NCBI GenBank assembly: GCA_947475295.1
Contig: CANJLF010000006.1
Coordinates: 1 to 64,000 of the forward strand
DNA: 64,000 nt
Source of the DNA: Fidelibacterota bacterium
GTDB lineage: Bacteria > Pseudomonadota > Alphaproteobacteria > Rhodospirillales > Rhodospirillaceae
Reading direction: 5' to 3'
The translations under genes were made by a program, and so were the position numbers. The notes under the pieces are model-generated. The model saw nothing but the letters and a program-made list of their open reading frames with translations, ran no database searches and was not told where the DNA came from. Positions 35,224 to 43,596 of this stretch are shown here, in pieces (positions within the stretch are counted from its first letter, which is position 1; every line of letters begins with the position of its first letter).

Positions 35224-35358
35224 TGGTCGGGTGTCACCGGTTCACGTTCGAAGCATTAATCCGAAAAGTGCAGCCAAGACATGCACCGGGGCGGGCCCGT
35301 CATGCAAGAATTGGTCCACTTTTCAGGAAAATACTTAAGATTCGGTGAGAGCGCCTAA

Positions 35359-36135
35359 TTAGAGGCTGAAGCGCTCGCCCAGATAAACCCGTCTAACCCC
35401 TTCATGGGCCACGATTTCCGAGGGGCTGCCCTCGAACAGAACCGAGCCTTCGTGCAAGATGTAGGCGCGGTCGATGATGTCGAGGGTTTCTCGGACGTTG
35501 TGGTCGGTGATCAGCACACCCAGCCCACGGTCCTTAAGATGGGACACCATCTCGCGGATTTCGCCCACGGCGATGGGATCGATGCCCGCCAGGGGTTCGT
35601 CCAGCAGGATGAAGCTGGGGCGCGAGGCCAGCGCCCGGGCGATTTCGCAGCGCCGGCGTTCGCCGCCCGACAGCGCCAGAGCCGGCGAGCGGCGTAAGTG
35701 TTCGATAGAAAACTCGCGCAGCAAGGCGTCGACCAGAGCCGCCTGCGCGGTCTTGTCGGGCTCGACTACCTCGGCCACGGCGCGGATGTTGCCTTCGACC
35801 GTCATGCCGCGAAAAATCGAAGCCTCTTGCGGCAAATAACCGATGCCGAGGCGGGCACGGCGATACATGGGCAAAAGCGTTATGTCCTGACCGTCGAGAT
35901 AAATCTTGCCGTGATCGGGGCTGATCAGGCCGGTGACGCAGTAGAACGATGTGGTTTTGCCGGCGCCGTTGGGACCCAGCAGGCCGACCGCCTCGCCGCG
36001 TTTCACGGACAGGCTGACGTCGCGCAAGACCGGGCGGCCTTTAAAGGTCTTGCCGAGGTTGCGCACCACCAGACCCGACTCTGGCGCCGGCGCGGCAGCG
36101 GCTGGACCGGGTTGATTGACCGTATCGGGCGTCAT
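35359..36135 (-). CDS. lptB: LPS export ABC ATPase
   Basis: 258 residues. Walker A GPNGAGKTTSFY, signature LSGGERRRCEIARALA, Walker B FILLDEPLAGIDP, switch His in VLITDHNVRE. LptB powers the LptB2FG transporter. The short Pro/Ala-rich N-terminal extension is usual in alphaproteobacteria. It overlaps lptA by 4 bp. Its LptFG partners are not in this operon; an LptFG-like pair lies 15 kb away in the sphingolipid locus. Confidence 0.95.
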   Translation of the reverse strand: MTPDTVNQPGPAAAAPAPESGLVVRNLGKTFKGRPVLRDVSLSVKRGEAVGLLGPNGAGKTTSFYCVTGLISPDHGKIYLDGQDITLLPMYRRARLGIGYLPQEASIFRGMTVEGNIRAVAEVVEPDKTAQAALVDALLREFSIEHLRRSPALALSGGERRRCEIARALASRPSFILLDEPLAGIDPIAVGEIREMVSHLKDRGLGVLITDHNVRETLDIIDRAYILHEGSVLFEGSPSEIVAHEGVRRVYLGERFSL

Positions 36136-37058
36136 TTTTGTCCTTTGTCTTGAGCCGGCCCAGTCGGCGATGCAGTGGGTGCAGCGGCGTCTTGTTTGGT
36201 TTGCGGCGCGATCAGCGCCGAGACCCGTCCGTTTTCCCGCACACCCGGCATGCCGGCGGCTTTGGCATTGGCGAAGATGCGGCTGGTGCCGCCTTTGACG
36301 TTCACCACGGCAAATCCGCCGCCGAGTTGGCTATTGTTCTGCGTGATCTTAACGCTGCCGTCGAGCGTCGCGAGACCGGTTTCGATGTTATAGGTGCCGC
36401 GTTCGCCGCGCACCGTTTCCTTGGGCGTTTCCATCCTGACGTTGCCGAAGCCCTGCAGCAGGGTTATGTCGCCGCGGCCATGAGGCAGCGCCACCGACGA
36501 GGTCTTCGCGGTACGCGCGGCGGGGTCTTCTCTGAAGAACGCGATCAACTTGTCGGCGTAAAGCCGGCGCTTGTCCTTGTCTTCCGCCATGGCCGAACCT
36601 TCGGCGACGGCGACACGCTCGTTGGACCAGTATTGCAGGGCGCGCTGGGCTGTGACGGAGCCTTCGGGGTTAACCAGCGTGACGACTTTGCCCTCGAGCA
36701 CCAGCACGCCTTTGTCGAAGTCATAAACCGCGCTGTCGCCGGTGGCGGTCTCGCTGGCCGATTTCATTGTCACGTTGCCGCTGACATAGACGCGGTACAC
36801 CTCGTTGCCGCCGTCGGCCTTGGTGCGGTAGTCGGCGGTCAATTCGTCGCCGGCGATCGTGACCTCGCCCTGCACCGCCTTGGCGTTGCCGCGGGCGATC
36901 ACGCGTTTGTTGTCCTGTTGCAGTTCGAAGCCTTGGTCGGCGGTCACGTCGATGGGATTATCGGAGCCTTCCAGCTTCAGCGACTGAGCGCGCGCATTAC
37001 TCGCCGCGGCCAAAACAACCGCCAGCACCGCGATGCGCGTCAATGTGCCAATACTCAT
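36132..37058 (-). CDS. lptA: LPS transport periplasmic protein
   Basis: 308 residues. Signal peptide ~1-24 (ending SNARAQS). The OstA-like beta-jellyroll is seen in VTADQGFELQQDNKRVIARGNAKAVQGEVTIAGDELTADYR and later repeats (AVYDFDKGVLVLEGKVVTL). It forms the periplasmic bridge carrying lipopolysaccharide to LptDE. It is longer than E. coli LptA (185 aa), with an extended C-terminal jellyroll and Pro/Ala tail. Coupled to lptC and lptB by 4-bp overlaps. Confidence 0.9.
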   Translation of the reverse strand: MSIGTLTRIAVLAVVLAAASNARAQSLKLEGSDNPIDVTADQGFELQQDNKRVIARGNAKAVQGEVTIAGDELTADYRTKADGGNEVYRVYVSGNVTMKSASETATGDSAVYDFDKGVLVLEGKVVTLVNPEGSVTAQRALQYWSNERVAVAEGSAMAEDKDKRRLYADKLIAFFREDPAARTAKTSSVALPHGRGDITLLQGFGNVRMETPKETVRGERGTYNIETGLATLDGSVKITQNNSQLGGGFAVVNVKGGTSRIFANAKAAGMPGVRENGRVSALIAPQTKQDAAAPTASPTGPAQDKGQK

Positions 37059-37813
37059 GGCTTGCTTCCTGCTTTGGGGGCTGCGCTTGCCGGAGGAGCC
37101 GAAGCGGACTTGTTTTTGGGGTTCAAGACCAAATGCGCCGGCCCATGGAAATGCACGATTTTGCCGCGGTCGGAAAGATCAAACCCGCCGCTGGCTTGCA
37201 TGGTCCCGAAAGGGCCTTCGCCGCTAACCGGCTGGCGGCCGCTAGCGGTTCCTTCCTTGAGCATGACGACGGCCTGGGACGTGTGTAGCTGATTGCCCTT
37301 ACCCTGAACGACCGTGACTTCGCCGGCCAGATCGAGCTTCTGATTGTCGCGGTCATAAGTGCCCGAAGACGCGGCGGCCGACATGAAGGTGCCGTTGGTG
37401 AGGCTGATCTCGGCCTTGGGCGTGACCAGATCGACGGTGTTGTCGTCTTTGGAGCGCTGACGCACGCCGTCGGCCATCACGGAGTAGGGTTGACCTTTGT
37501 CGTCGGTCCCGAAGTAACGGGCGTTGGTCATGCTGAGCACGTCGCTGTCGGAGCCTTTGATAAGACTCATGCCGATGCGAAAGCGTTCGTCGTCCTGGCG
37601 CAATAGCGGCAGTACGATCACCAGCAGCAGCAGAAATCCGGCCGCCACCGGCAGCGCCCGCTTCATGATCGAGACAAAGTGGCTGTATTGAGCGACGGAC
37701 TGCGCCACGGTCTGGGCCGCGGCGGCACCGCGCGGTTGCCACATGGTCGTGCGGTCGGCATCGGACTCCTGGCTATCGCGGTTAGCCCCGGCTTTGGGCG
37801 GCTCGGCCGTCAT
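37055..37813 (-). CDS. lptC: LPS export protein LptC
   Basis: 252 residues. A cytoplasmic N-terminal tail of ~48 residues, one helix at ~52-70 (PVAAGFLLLLVIVLPLL), then a periplasmic beta-jellyroll (MTNARYFGTDDKGQPYSVMADG). LptC links LptB2FG to LptA. The N-terminal tail and the C-terminal Ala/Pro tail are longer than in E. coli. Overlaps kpsF and lptA by 4 bp each. Confidence 0.9.
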   Translation of the reverse strand: MTAEPPKAGANRDSQESDADRTTMWQPRGAAAAQTVAQSVAQYSHFVSIMKRALPVAAGFLLLLVIVLPLLRQDDERFRIGMSLIKGSDSDVLSMTNARYFGTDDKGQPYSVMADGVRQRSKDDNTVDLVTPKAEISLTNGTFMSAAASSGTYDRDNQKLDLAGEVTVVQGKGNQLHTSQAVVMLKEGTASGRQPVSGEGPFGTMQASGGFDLSDRGKIVHFHGPAHLVLNPKNKSASAPPASAAPKAGSKP

Positions 37814-38736
37814 AGCGCCCCAGCCCGCAAAATGTCGTGCATGCGCAAGATGCCGACCGGCTTTTCGTTCTCGACGACAAAGACGCTGGTGATCTTCCAG
37901 TCGTTCATGCGGCGCATGGCTTCGGCCGCGAGAATATTGGGGCCGGTGGACTTGGGCGATTTGGTCATAACGTCGCCGGCGCCCAGTTTAAACAGATCGC
38001 CGCCGATATGACGGCGCAAATCGCCGTCGGTAACGATGCCGACCAGACGCCCCGCGTCATCGATGACGCCCGCTACACCGAAAGTCTTTTTGGTCATGAC
38101 CAGCACAACGTCCGACATGGATGTTGCCGGTTTGACAAGCGGCAGCTCGTCGCCGCCGTGCATGAGGTCCGCGACCTTATAGAGCTTGCGCCCCAGTTGA
38201 CCGCCGGGATGGAAAACCTTGTAGTCATCGGTGGTGAAACCGTGACGCTCCAGAAGCGCGACCGCGAGCGCGTCGCCCATCGCCAAGGTCATGGTGGTGG
38301 AGGTGGTCGGCGCTTCCAAGCCCATCGCGCAGGCTTCGGGCACCGCCGGCAGCAGCAGCACAACGGTTGCGGCTTTGGCCAAGGTCGAGGCGGCCTTACT
38401 GGTGATGGCCACGACGGGAATATCGAAGCGCTTGGCGTAGCTCAAAATATCATGAAGCTCGCCGGCCTCGCCCGAATTGGAGATCGCGAGCACAGCGTCG
38501 CCTTTGGCGATCATGCCGAGGTCGCCATGGCTGGCCTCGCCGGCGTGGACAAAAAAAGCCGGCGTGCCGGTGGAGGCCAGGGTCGCAGCGATCTTGCGCC
38601 CGACATGACCGCTTTTGCCGACGCCCGTCACAATGACGCGGCCTACGATGCTCGAGAAAATGTCGAGTGCGGCGATGAATTCTGCGCCAAGGCCGGAGGA
38701 CAGCGCATCGAGCCCGACGCGCGCGGTATCGAACAC
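37810..38736 (-). CDS. kpsF: arabinose-5-phosphate isomerase (KpsF/KdsD)
   Basis: 308 residues from a GTG. An SIS sugar-isomerase domain (~20-180; GVGKSGHVGRKIAATLASTGTPAFF) is followed by two CBS domains (~200-308). It converts ribulose-5-phosphate to arabinose-5-phosphate for Kdo synthesis. The GTG has no ribosome site, and the conserved-looking ASARR precedes it; the frame stays open upstream to a stop at 38908-38910 but contains no ATG, GTG or TTG. The true start is unclear. Heads the kpsF-lptC-lptA-lptB series. Confidence 0.92.
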   Translation of the reverse strand: MFDTARVGLDALSSGLGAEFIAALDIFSSIVGRVIVTGVGKSGHVGRKIAATLASTGTPAFFVHAGEASHGDLGMIAKGDAVLAISNSGEAGELHDILSYAKRFDIPVVAITSKAASTLAKAATVVLLLPAVPEACAMGLEAPTTSTTMTLAMGDALAVALLERHGFTTDDYKVFHPGGQLGRKLYKVADLMHGGDELPLVKPATSMSDVVLVMTKKTFGVAGVIDDAGRLVGIVTDGDLRRHIGGDLFKLGAGDVMTKSPKSTGPNILAAEAMRRMNDWKITSVFVVENEKPVGILRMHDILRAGAL

Positions 38737-39005
38737 ACGCCGCGCCGATGCGATGTCCGCCTCGGGATTTGTCTGAGGAGCTGTACGCGGCGGCGTCTTG
38801 GGACCGATGGAGGAGATGGCCGTTATCCTATGTTGCCCCGATTTTGCTTTAGGAGCCGCCGCGTTCCTTAAAGCCTCGCGGAAAGTATCGTCTATAGGCC
38901 CTGGGGGTCAACCCGCCCGGGCCCTAGCCACATTACAATCCGGGTAGAATTCCTAAGACAGGACAAAGGGATAGGCTTAACGTCGGGGGCCTATTTGAGG
39001 CCGCC

Positions 39006-39614
39006 TCAGTGGGCGAAGATATCCTCGTCGGCCCAGCCGGCTAAGTCCAGGGCCGCGCGATGGGGCAGAAACTTGAGGCAAGCCTCGAGCAAGGCCGTGC
39101 GGCCTTCGCGCGCCACCAGTTTCTCCATCTCGGCCTTGAGGCGGTGCAGATAGAGGACGTCGGAGGCGGCATACTCGATCTGCTCGGATGTCAGCGTCGC
39201 GGCCGCCCAGTCGGAGGACTGCTGCTGCTTGGACAACTCGACGCCGAGCAGTTCCTTGCACAGGTCCTTGAGACCATGTTTGTCGGTGTTGGTGCGCACC
39301 AGGCGCGAGGCCGTGCGGGTGCAATAGACCGGCGCGCACTGCACGCCCAGGTACTGCTGAATCATCGCCAGATCAAAGCGGGCGAAGTGAAAGATTTTTT
39401 CAATCTTGGGATCGGCGAGAATGCCTGCGAGATTCGGCGACGGCGTACCGGGGATGATTTGCACCAAATGAGCATTGCCGTCGCCGCCCGAAAGCTGCAC
39501 CAAGCACAGCCGGTCGCGATGCAGGCGCAGGCCCATAGTCTCGGTATCGACGGCGACGCTGCCGGTAAAGGTAACGCCCTTGGCAAGATCGCCGCGATGA
39601 AGCTGATTGGTCAC
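39006..39614 (-). CDS. RNase D-like 3'-5' exonuclease
   Basis: 202 residues: a single DEDDy exonuclease domain without the HRDC domains of full-length RNase D. Catalytic acids are in VAVDTETMGLRL, HFARFDLAMIQ and YAASDVLYLHRL. It trims RNA 3' ends, such as tRNA precursors. The single-domain form is common in alphaproteobacteria. It precedes kpsF with a ~270-bp gap. Confidence 0.9.
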   Translation of the reverse strand: MTNQLHRGDLAKGVTFTGSVAVDTETMGLRLHRDRLCLVQLSGGDGNAHLVQIIPGTPSPNLAGILADPKIEKIFHFARFDLAMIQQYLGVQCAPVYCTRTASRLVRTNTDKHGLKDLCKELLGVELSKQQQSSDWAAATLTSEQIEYAASDVLYLHRLKAEMEKLVAREGRTALLEACLKFLPHRAALDLAGWADEDIFAH

Positions 39615-39798
39615 GTCGGTATCCTCTTAAACCAGCATTTGAAGAAACTATCTATACGACCCTTCACGGTCTGGAAACTCCTTTGTAGTTTGGTCCGAAC
39701 GCGCGCTTACATCAAGTTTTTAGCCCTTTAAGCCCTGTCTCAGGCGAGGCGTACCGGTTAGCTTAGCGACCGGCCAGGTCGCCTTGATGGGGCAATCG

Positions 39799-40761
39799 AT
39801 GAAGTTTCCTTCGATCTTCGGCAAAAAGAACCCGGCTCCGCCCGCGGATGCTTTGGATGCCACGCGGGACTTGTGGTCGCGCCAAGCGGACCCCAAGGAG
39901 CTTGGGCGCCGCAAATACGACAGCTGGATGAATCATCCGCTGATTGCGGCGGACTACATCAATAAAAAATTCGGCGGCGATGCCGAGCGAAATTGGCTGA
40001 CCTATTTTGCCGGGAAATACGCCGTTCCGGGTTTTGGGACGTGCGCGAGTTTGGGCTGCGGAGGCGGCGGCCTGGAGCGGCACGCACTCCATCTTGGCAT
40101 CTGCGAAACCTTCGATGCCTACGACGTCGCCCCAGGCGCCATTGAAATCGCGCGGCGGGAAGCCCAAGCCGCTGGGTTCCACAAACGCATCACCTATGAG
40201 GCTTGCGACATCAATGCGATCAACCTCAAGGCCGGCGCCTACGATGTGGTCTTCGCGTCCCAGTCGGCGCATCACTTTGAGAACATCGAGCACATCTTCG
40301 CCGAGGTGGAGAAGGCTCTAAAGCCCGGCGGGCTGTTTGTGCTGAACGAGTTTGTCGGGCCGACGCGGTTTCAGTGGACCGGCCGCCAACTGGCCTTCGC
40401 CAATGCTTTGCTGGAAACTTTGCCGAAGCGATACAAGCGCAGCGTCACCACGGGAACGCAAAAAGTCCGCGTCGAGCGGCCGACGATAGAAGCAATGATC
40501 AGCTTCGATCCGTCGGAAGCCGTCCGCTCGTCGGAGCTTCTGGGATTGCTGCAGCGGCAGTTCGAGATTATAGAGCGCATCGATTTTGGCGGGACGCTCT
40601 TGCACATTCTGCTGCAAGATATCGTCGGTAATTTCGACGCCGCCTCGCCGGAAGACGCGCTCATCCTCAAACTGCTGTGGGCGTTTGAGGACATGCTGAT
40701 TGCCCAGCGCATTATCGACAGCGATTTTACATTCATTGTCGCAAAGGTGCGCGATAGCTAA
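39799..40761 (+). CDS. class I SAM-dependent methyltransferase
   Basis: About 320 residues from ATG 39799; an ATG at 39787 is possible. SAM fold: SLGCGGGGLERHAL (motif I), DAYDVAPGAIEIARREA, YDVVFASQSAHHFE, and LKPGGLFVLNEFVGP. The C-terminal 100 residues are helical and not typical of the fold. Soluble, no export signal. Substrate unknown. The 3' end overlaps the convergent acetyltransferase gene by 4 bp. Confidence 0.83.
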   Translation: MKFPSIFGKKNPAPPADALDATRDLWSRQADPKELGRRKYDSWMNHPLIAADYINKKFGGDAERNWLTYFAGKYAVPGFGTCASLGCGGGGLERHALHLGICETFDAYDVAPGAIEIARREAQAAGFHKRITYEACDINAINLKAGAYDVVFASQSAHHFENIEHIFAEVEKALKPGGLFVLNEFVGPTRFQWTGRQLAFANALLETLPKRYKRSVTTGTQKVRVERPTIEAMISFDPSEAVRSSELLGLLQRQFEIIERIDFGGTLLHILLQDIVGNFDAASPEDALILKLLWAFEDMLIAQRIIDSDFTFIVAKVRDS

Positions 40762-41297
40762 AGCCCGAGCTTGCTATTGCCTTTTTTGATCTCGAACACG
40801 ACCTGCTTGTTCTCGATGCCGCTGATCGCGCGCGTGTAAAACCCGTCCCGGCGCACACCGCCGATTTTCTCCAAGGCGCGTTGCGAGCGCCAATTCTTCT
40901 CGCCCACCCAAAAGACAACCGTTGGGACAATGGTAAAAGCGTGCGCCAGCATGAGGCGCTTGATCTCGGCGTTCGTCACTCCACCCCAATAGCTGCGGAC
41001 AAGAAAGGTCCAGCCAATCTCGACTTCGCCAAGGGCGGCGTCATGACTATGATAGCGGCTGGAGCCGATGATCTTGCCGATCGCGCGATCAGTGATGGCA
41101 AAAGCCATCTTCGAGGATATCGCGCCATCGAAGTAGGCCTTGAAGACCGGCTCCAGATAGCGGTCTTTGGCGGGATGAAGTTCCCAGATCAAAGGATCGG
41201 AAGCGGCGGCGAACATCTCGGCCCAGTCTTCCGCCCGCAGCGGCCGGAGGATGACCGTTTCGCCCTCTAAAATCGGTTGGAAGTCGGGCGTCAGCAT
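40758..41297 (-). CDS. GNAT-family acetyltransferase (RimJ/RimL type)
   Basis: About 179 residues from ATG 41297; the open frame extends further upstream but overlaps the preceding gene. Features: ETVILRPLRAEDWAEMF, IGSSRYHSHDAALGEVEIGWTFL, and NWRSQRALEKIGGVRRDGFY, the pattern of RimJ/RimL N-terminal acetyltransferases. It transfers acetyl from acetyl-CoA to an amino group; the acceptor is unknown. Confidence 0.82.
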   Translation of the reverse strand: MLTPDFQPILEGETVILRPLRAEDWAEMFAAASDPLIWELHPAKDRYLEPVFKAYFDGAISSKMAFAITDRAIGKIIGSSRYHSHDAALGEVEIGWTFLVRSYWGGVTNAEIKRLMLAHAFTIVPTVVFWVGEKNWRSQRALEKIGGVRRDGFYTRAISGIENKQVVFEIKKGNSKLGL

Positions 41298-41311
41298 GTC
41301 GTCGCCAGAAT

Positions 41312-41680
41312 TTAGGGCGCTCGCGCGCAGACAAAAGCCAGCACCGTGTCGCCCTTGGTGCCCTTTTTGACGGCGCGGCCCTGCTTTTCCCAATCCGGCA
41401 TGGGCTGCATGTGTCCGGCCGAGCCAAATTCGCTCTCAAGGGTATAAAGCTTGCGGCCTTTGCAGTCAGCGGCGCCGTGACTGAGACCAAAGGACGATTT
41501 GTCGGTGTAATAGGCAAGGCCGTGCTCACCCGTACGGATGCTGTCGACGTCGATTTCGACAACGTCGAGGACCTTCGCCGATTTATAGACGACGACGAAT
41601 TGCTCGGCCTTCGCCGCCGGGGAAAGTCCGATTAGCAGAATGCCAAGGCCGATGAGCGTCGAAGATGGAAGTCCGGACAT
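41312..41680 (-). CDS. small exported protein of unknown function
   Basis: About 122 residues from ATG 41680. A signal peptide runs to ~AKAEQF. The mature part (VVVYKSAKVLDVVEIDVDSIRTG...KGRKLYTLESEFG...VLAFVCARAP) looks beta-rich with two Cys, resembling small surface-adhesin-like domains; the match is weak. Stop is 14 bp before the acetyltransferase start, so they may share a transcript. Confidence 0.65.
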   Translation of the reverse strand: MSGLPSSTLIGLGILLIGLSPAAKAEQFVVVYKSAKVLDVVEIDVDSIRTGEHGLAYYTDKSSFGLSHGAADCKGRKLYTLESEFGSAGHMQPMPDWEKQGRAVKKGTKGDTVLAFVCARAP

Positions 41681-41845
41681 AGGGGCAATCTCAACATGTC
41701 GTCCATACGGAGACAATGAACATTCTAACCGGCAATTTTGGAGCTTTTACCATTCAGGCCCCACGTCCCCGCCTGACAGATAACGATTTAGCTGCAATAC
41801 TGCGGCGGGGTACAAACTTGCCAAGGGTCTTCAAGGGAGAGAAAG

Positions 41846-42403
41846 ATGCGATTCGTTCCAACAATCCTTTGCGTTGCATTGTTATCGTCAGTCGCCATGG
41901 CTGCGGACGCGCCACCCCCGCCGCCGGGCATAATCCTTACCAGTTCCGCATTCACCGACGGCGGCGTCATCCCCGACAAGCATACCCAGCAGAGCGCCAC
42001 GCCGGTTTCGCCGGCCCTGTCCTGGGTCAACACGCCAGCAGGTACGGCAAGTTTTGCGCTCATCCTTCACGATCCGGATGCCGCCCCTCAGAAAAAGATC
42101 GATGACGTATTGCATTGGATGGCGTTCAACATCCCGGGTACGGCGACGTCATTGCCGGAAGGCATCAACGACAGCCCACAACTGCCCGACGGCACGGTCC
42201 AGGCGAAAAACTTCGGCGGAAAAGTCGGCTTCATGGGACCCGGCTCACGCACGGTGTATCACCACTACACCTTCGAGCTTTTTGCGCTGGATACTAAGCT
42301 GGCGCTAGGACCCGACGCCACCCGCGCCGACGTGCTCAAGGCCATGGACGGACATATTCTGGGGAAGGGCGTGGTTGTAGGACGCTTTCACCGCAAGCCC
42401 TAG
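41846..42403 (+). CDS. YbhB/YbcL-family PEBP-like protein, exported
   Basis: 185 residues with a signal peptide (~1-20, VALLSSVAMAAD). PEBP/Raf-kinase-inhibitor-like fold: SPALSWVNTPAGTASFALILHDPDA, LHWMAFNIPGTATSLPEG, and YHHYTFELFALD. The family binds anionic ligands; the bacterial role is unknown. GGGAGAGAAAG precedes the ATG. SDR gene follows 43 bp later. Confidence 0.9.
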   Translation: MRFVPTILCVALLSSVAMAADAPPPPPGIILTSSAFTDGGVIPDKHTQQSATPVSPALSWVNTPAGTASFALILHDPDAAPQKKIDDVLHWMAFNIPGTATSLPEGINDSPQLPDGTVQAKNFGGKVGFMGPGSRTVYHHYTFELFALDTKLALGPDATRADVLKAMDGHILGKGVVVGRFHRKP

Positions 42404-42446
42404 CTTTCTGAGCGAGCGTCTGCGATTTCAAAGGGAGGACCCGATC

Positions 42447-43235
42447 ATGGAAATTTCGTTGTTGGGGCGCAATGCGGTCATCACCGGCGCCAGCCGAGGA
42501 CTGGGCTATGCCATGGCGAGCCGTTTCATGCGCTCCGGCGCCAACGTGGCGATCCTGGCCCGTGGCCAAGAAGATTTAGATAAGGCCCGGGCCGCCTTGG
42601 CCAAGGAAGCCGCCGGCCATATCAAGACGGCCAAGGTCATCGCGCTGAGCTGCGATGTCGGTATCGCCGAGCAGCGGGCCGCGACCTATGCCAAGATCCG
42701 CGAGCAGTTGGGACCCATCGACATCATGGTCAACAACGCCGGTGAGTCGCGCGCTACGAACTTTGAGCAAGCGAGCGAAAAATCCTGGCAGGACGATATC
42801 GACCAGAAACTCACCGCGGCGGTTCATTTTTCAAAGCTGTGCTGGGCCGATATGAAGGCAAAGCATCGCGGTGCCATCATCAACGTCCTGGCAACAACGG
42901 CCAAAGCGCAAGCGCCGAATGCCATGCCGACGCAGGTCACACGCGCCGCCGGCATGGCGTTGACCAAAGGCATGGCTTTTGACGGCGGGCCGCACAATAT
43001 CCGCGTCAATGCGCTCCTGGTCGGCCAGATCGTGACCGATCAGATCGCGCGCCGCGTTCCTGAAGAGGCTGCGCGGCAGGCCGCCATCGCCGAAATCGGC
43101 AAGCGCATTCCGCTGGGGCGCATGGGTAATGCCGAAGAGTTCGCGAACATGGCCTGTTTCCTCGTTTCCGATCAGGCGTCATATGTCACCGGCACGGCCA
43201 TCAACGTCGATGGCGGCCTGTCGCCGGTGGTGTAA
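42447..43235 (+). CDS. short-chain dehydrogenase family protein with altered active site
   Basis: 262 residues of the classical SDR fold: ITGASRGLGYAM for cofactor, CDVG, NNAGES, and C-terminal GRMGNAEEFANMACFLVSDQASYVTGTAINVDGG. The catalytic Ser-Tyr-Lys positions read Ala149, Thr162 and Arg166 by alignment with the usual pattern, so ordinary dehydrogenase chemistry is doubtful. GGAGG precedes the ATG. It may be a structural or ligand-binding member, or use other residues. Confidence 0.82.
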   Translation: MEISLLGRNAVITGASRGLGYAMASRFMRSGANVAILARGQEDLDKARAALAKEAAGHIKTAKVIALSCDVGIAEQRAATYAKIREQLGPIDIMVNNAGESRATNFEQASEKSWQDDIDQKLTAAVHFSKLCWADMKAKHRGAIINVLATTAKAQAPNAMPTQVTRAAGMALTKGMAFDGGPHNIRVNALLVGQIVTDQIARRVPEEAARQAAIAEIGKRIPLGRMGNAEEFANMACFLVSDQASYVTGTAINVDGGLSPVV

Positions 43236-43239
43236 AGGA

Positions 43240-43356
43240 ATCTTGAGCCAGATCTCGGACGCAGCCGGGCCGCCAAAGACCATAGCCGTCGCCGCAGTGT
43301 TCACCGTCCGCGGCGGCAAGATTCAGCGGTGGTTTGATCTGGCATTCAGAGACTAA
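43240..43356 (+). pseudogene. C-terminal remnant of an NTF2/SnoaL-like gene
   Basis: In one frame, the 38 codons ending at the stop 43354-43356 read ...TIAVAAVFTVRGGKIQRWFDLAFRD, close to the last strands of SnoaL/limonene-epoxide-hydrolase-like proteins (VFEVRDGKIVRWRDYFD). No N-terminal part is present upstream; the SDR gene occupies that DNA. It looks like the residue of a deletion joining this position to the SDR gene. A TTG at 43243 could start a 37-aa peptide, but I favour a remnant. Confidence 0.55.
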
Positions 43357-43596
43357 GTCCGCGACCGTTTAGGTTGCCGGCATCCGGAATCACGCCGCTA
43401 ACCCCTTGTGATCACTTGCTTTTGAGGCCAGAGCGCCTAATCCCTCCCCCCGGAGGTGTGTCAAGGCTGCCACAAACCCCGCTTTTGTGATGCCCAATAA
43501 ACATTGTTCTCACCTGGGAATATCGCACCGCAGCAGAAACCAGGCACAACCATGCCGGGCAATTGGGTTGCGCTGTGTCATAAATGGGGGTCTTCA

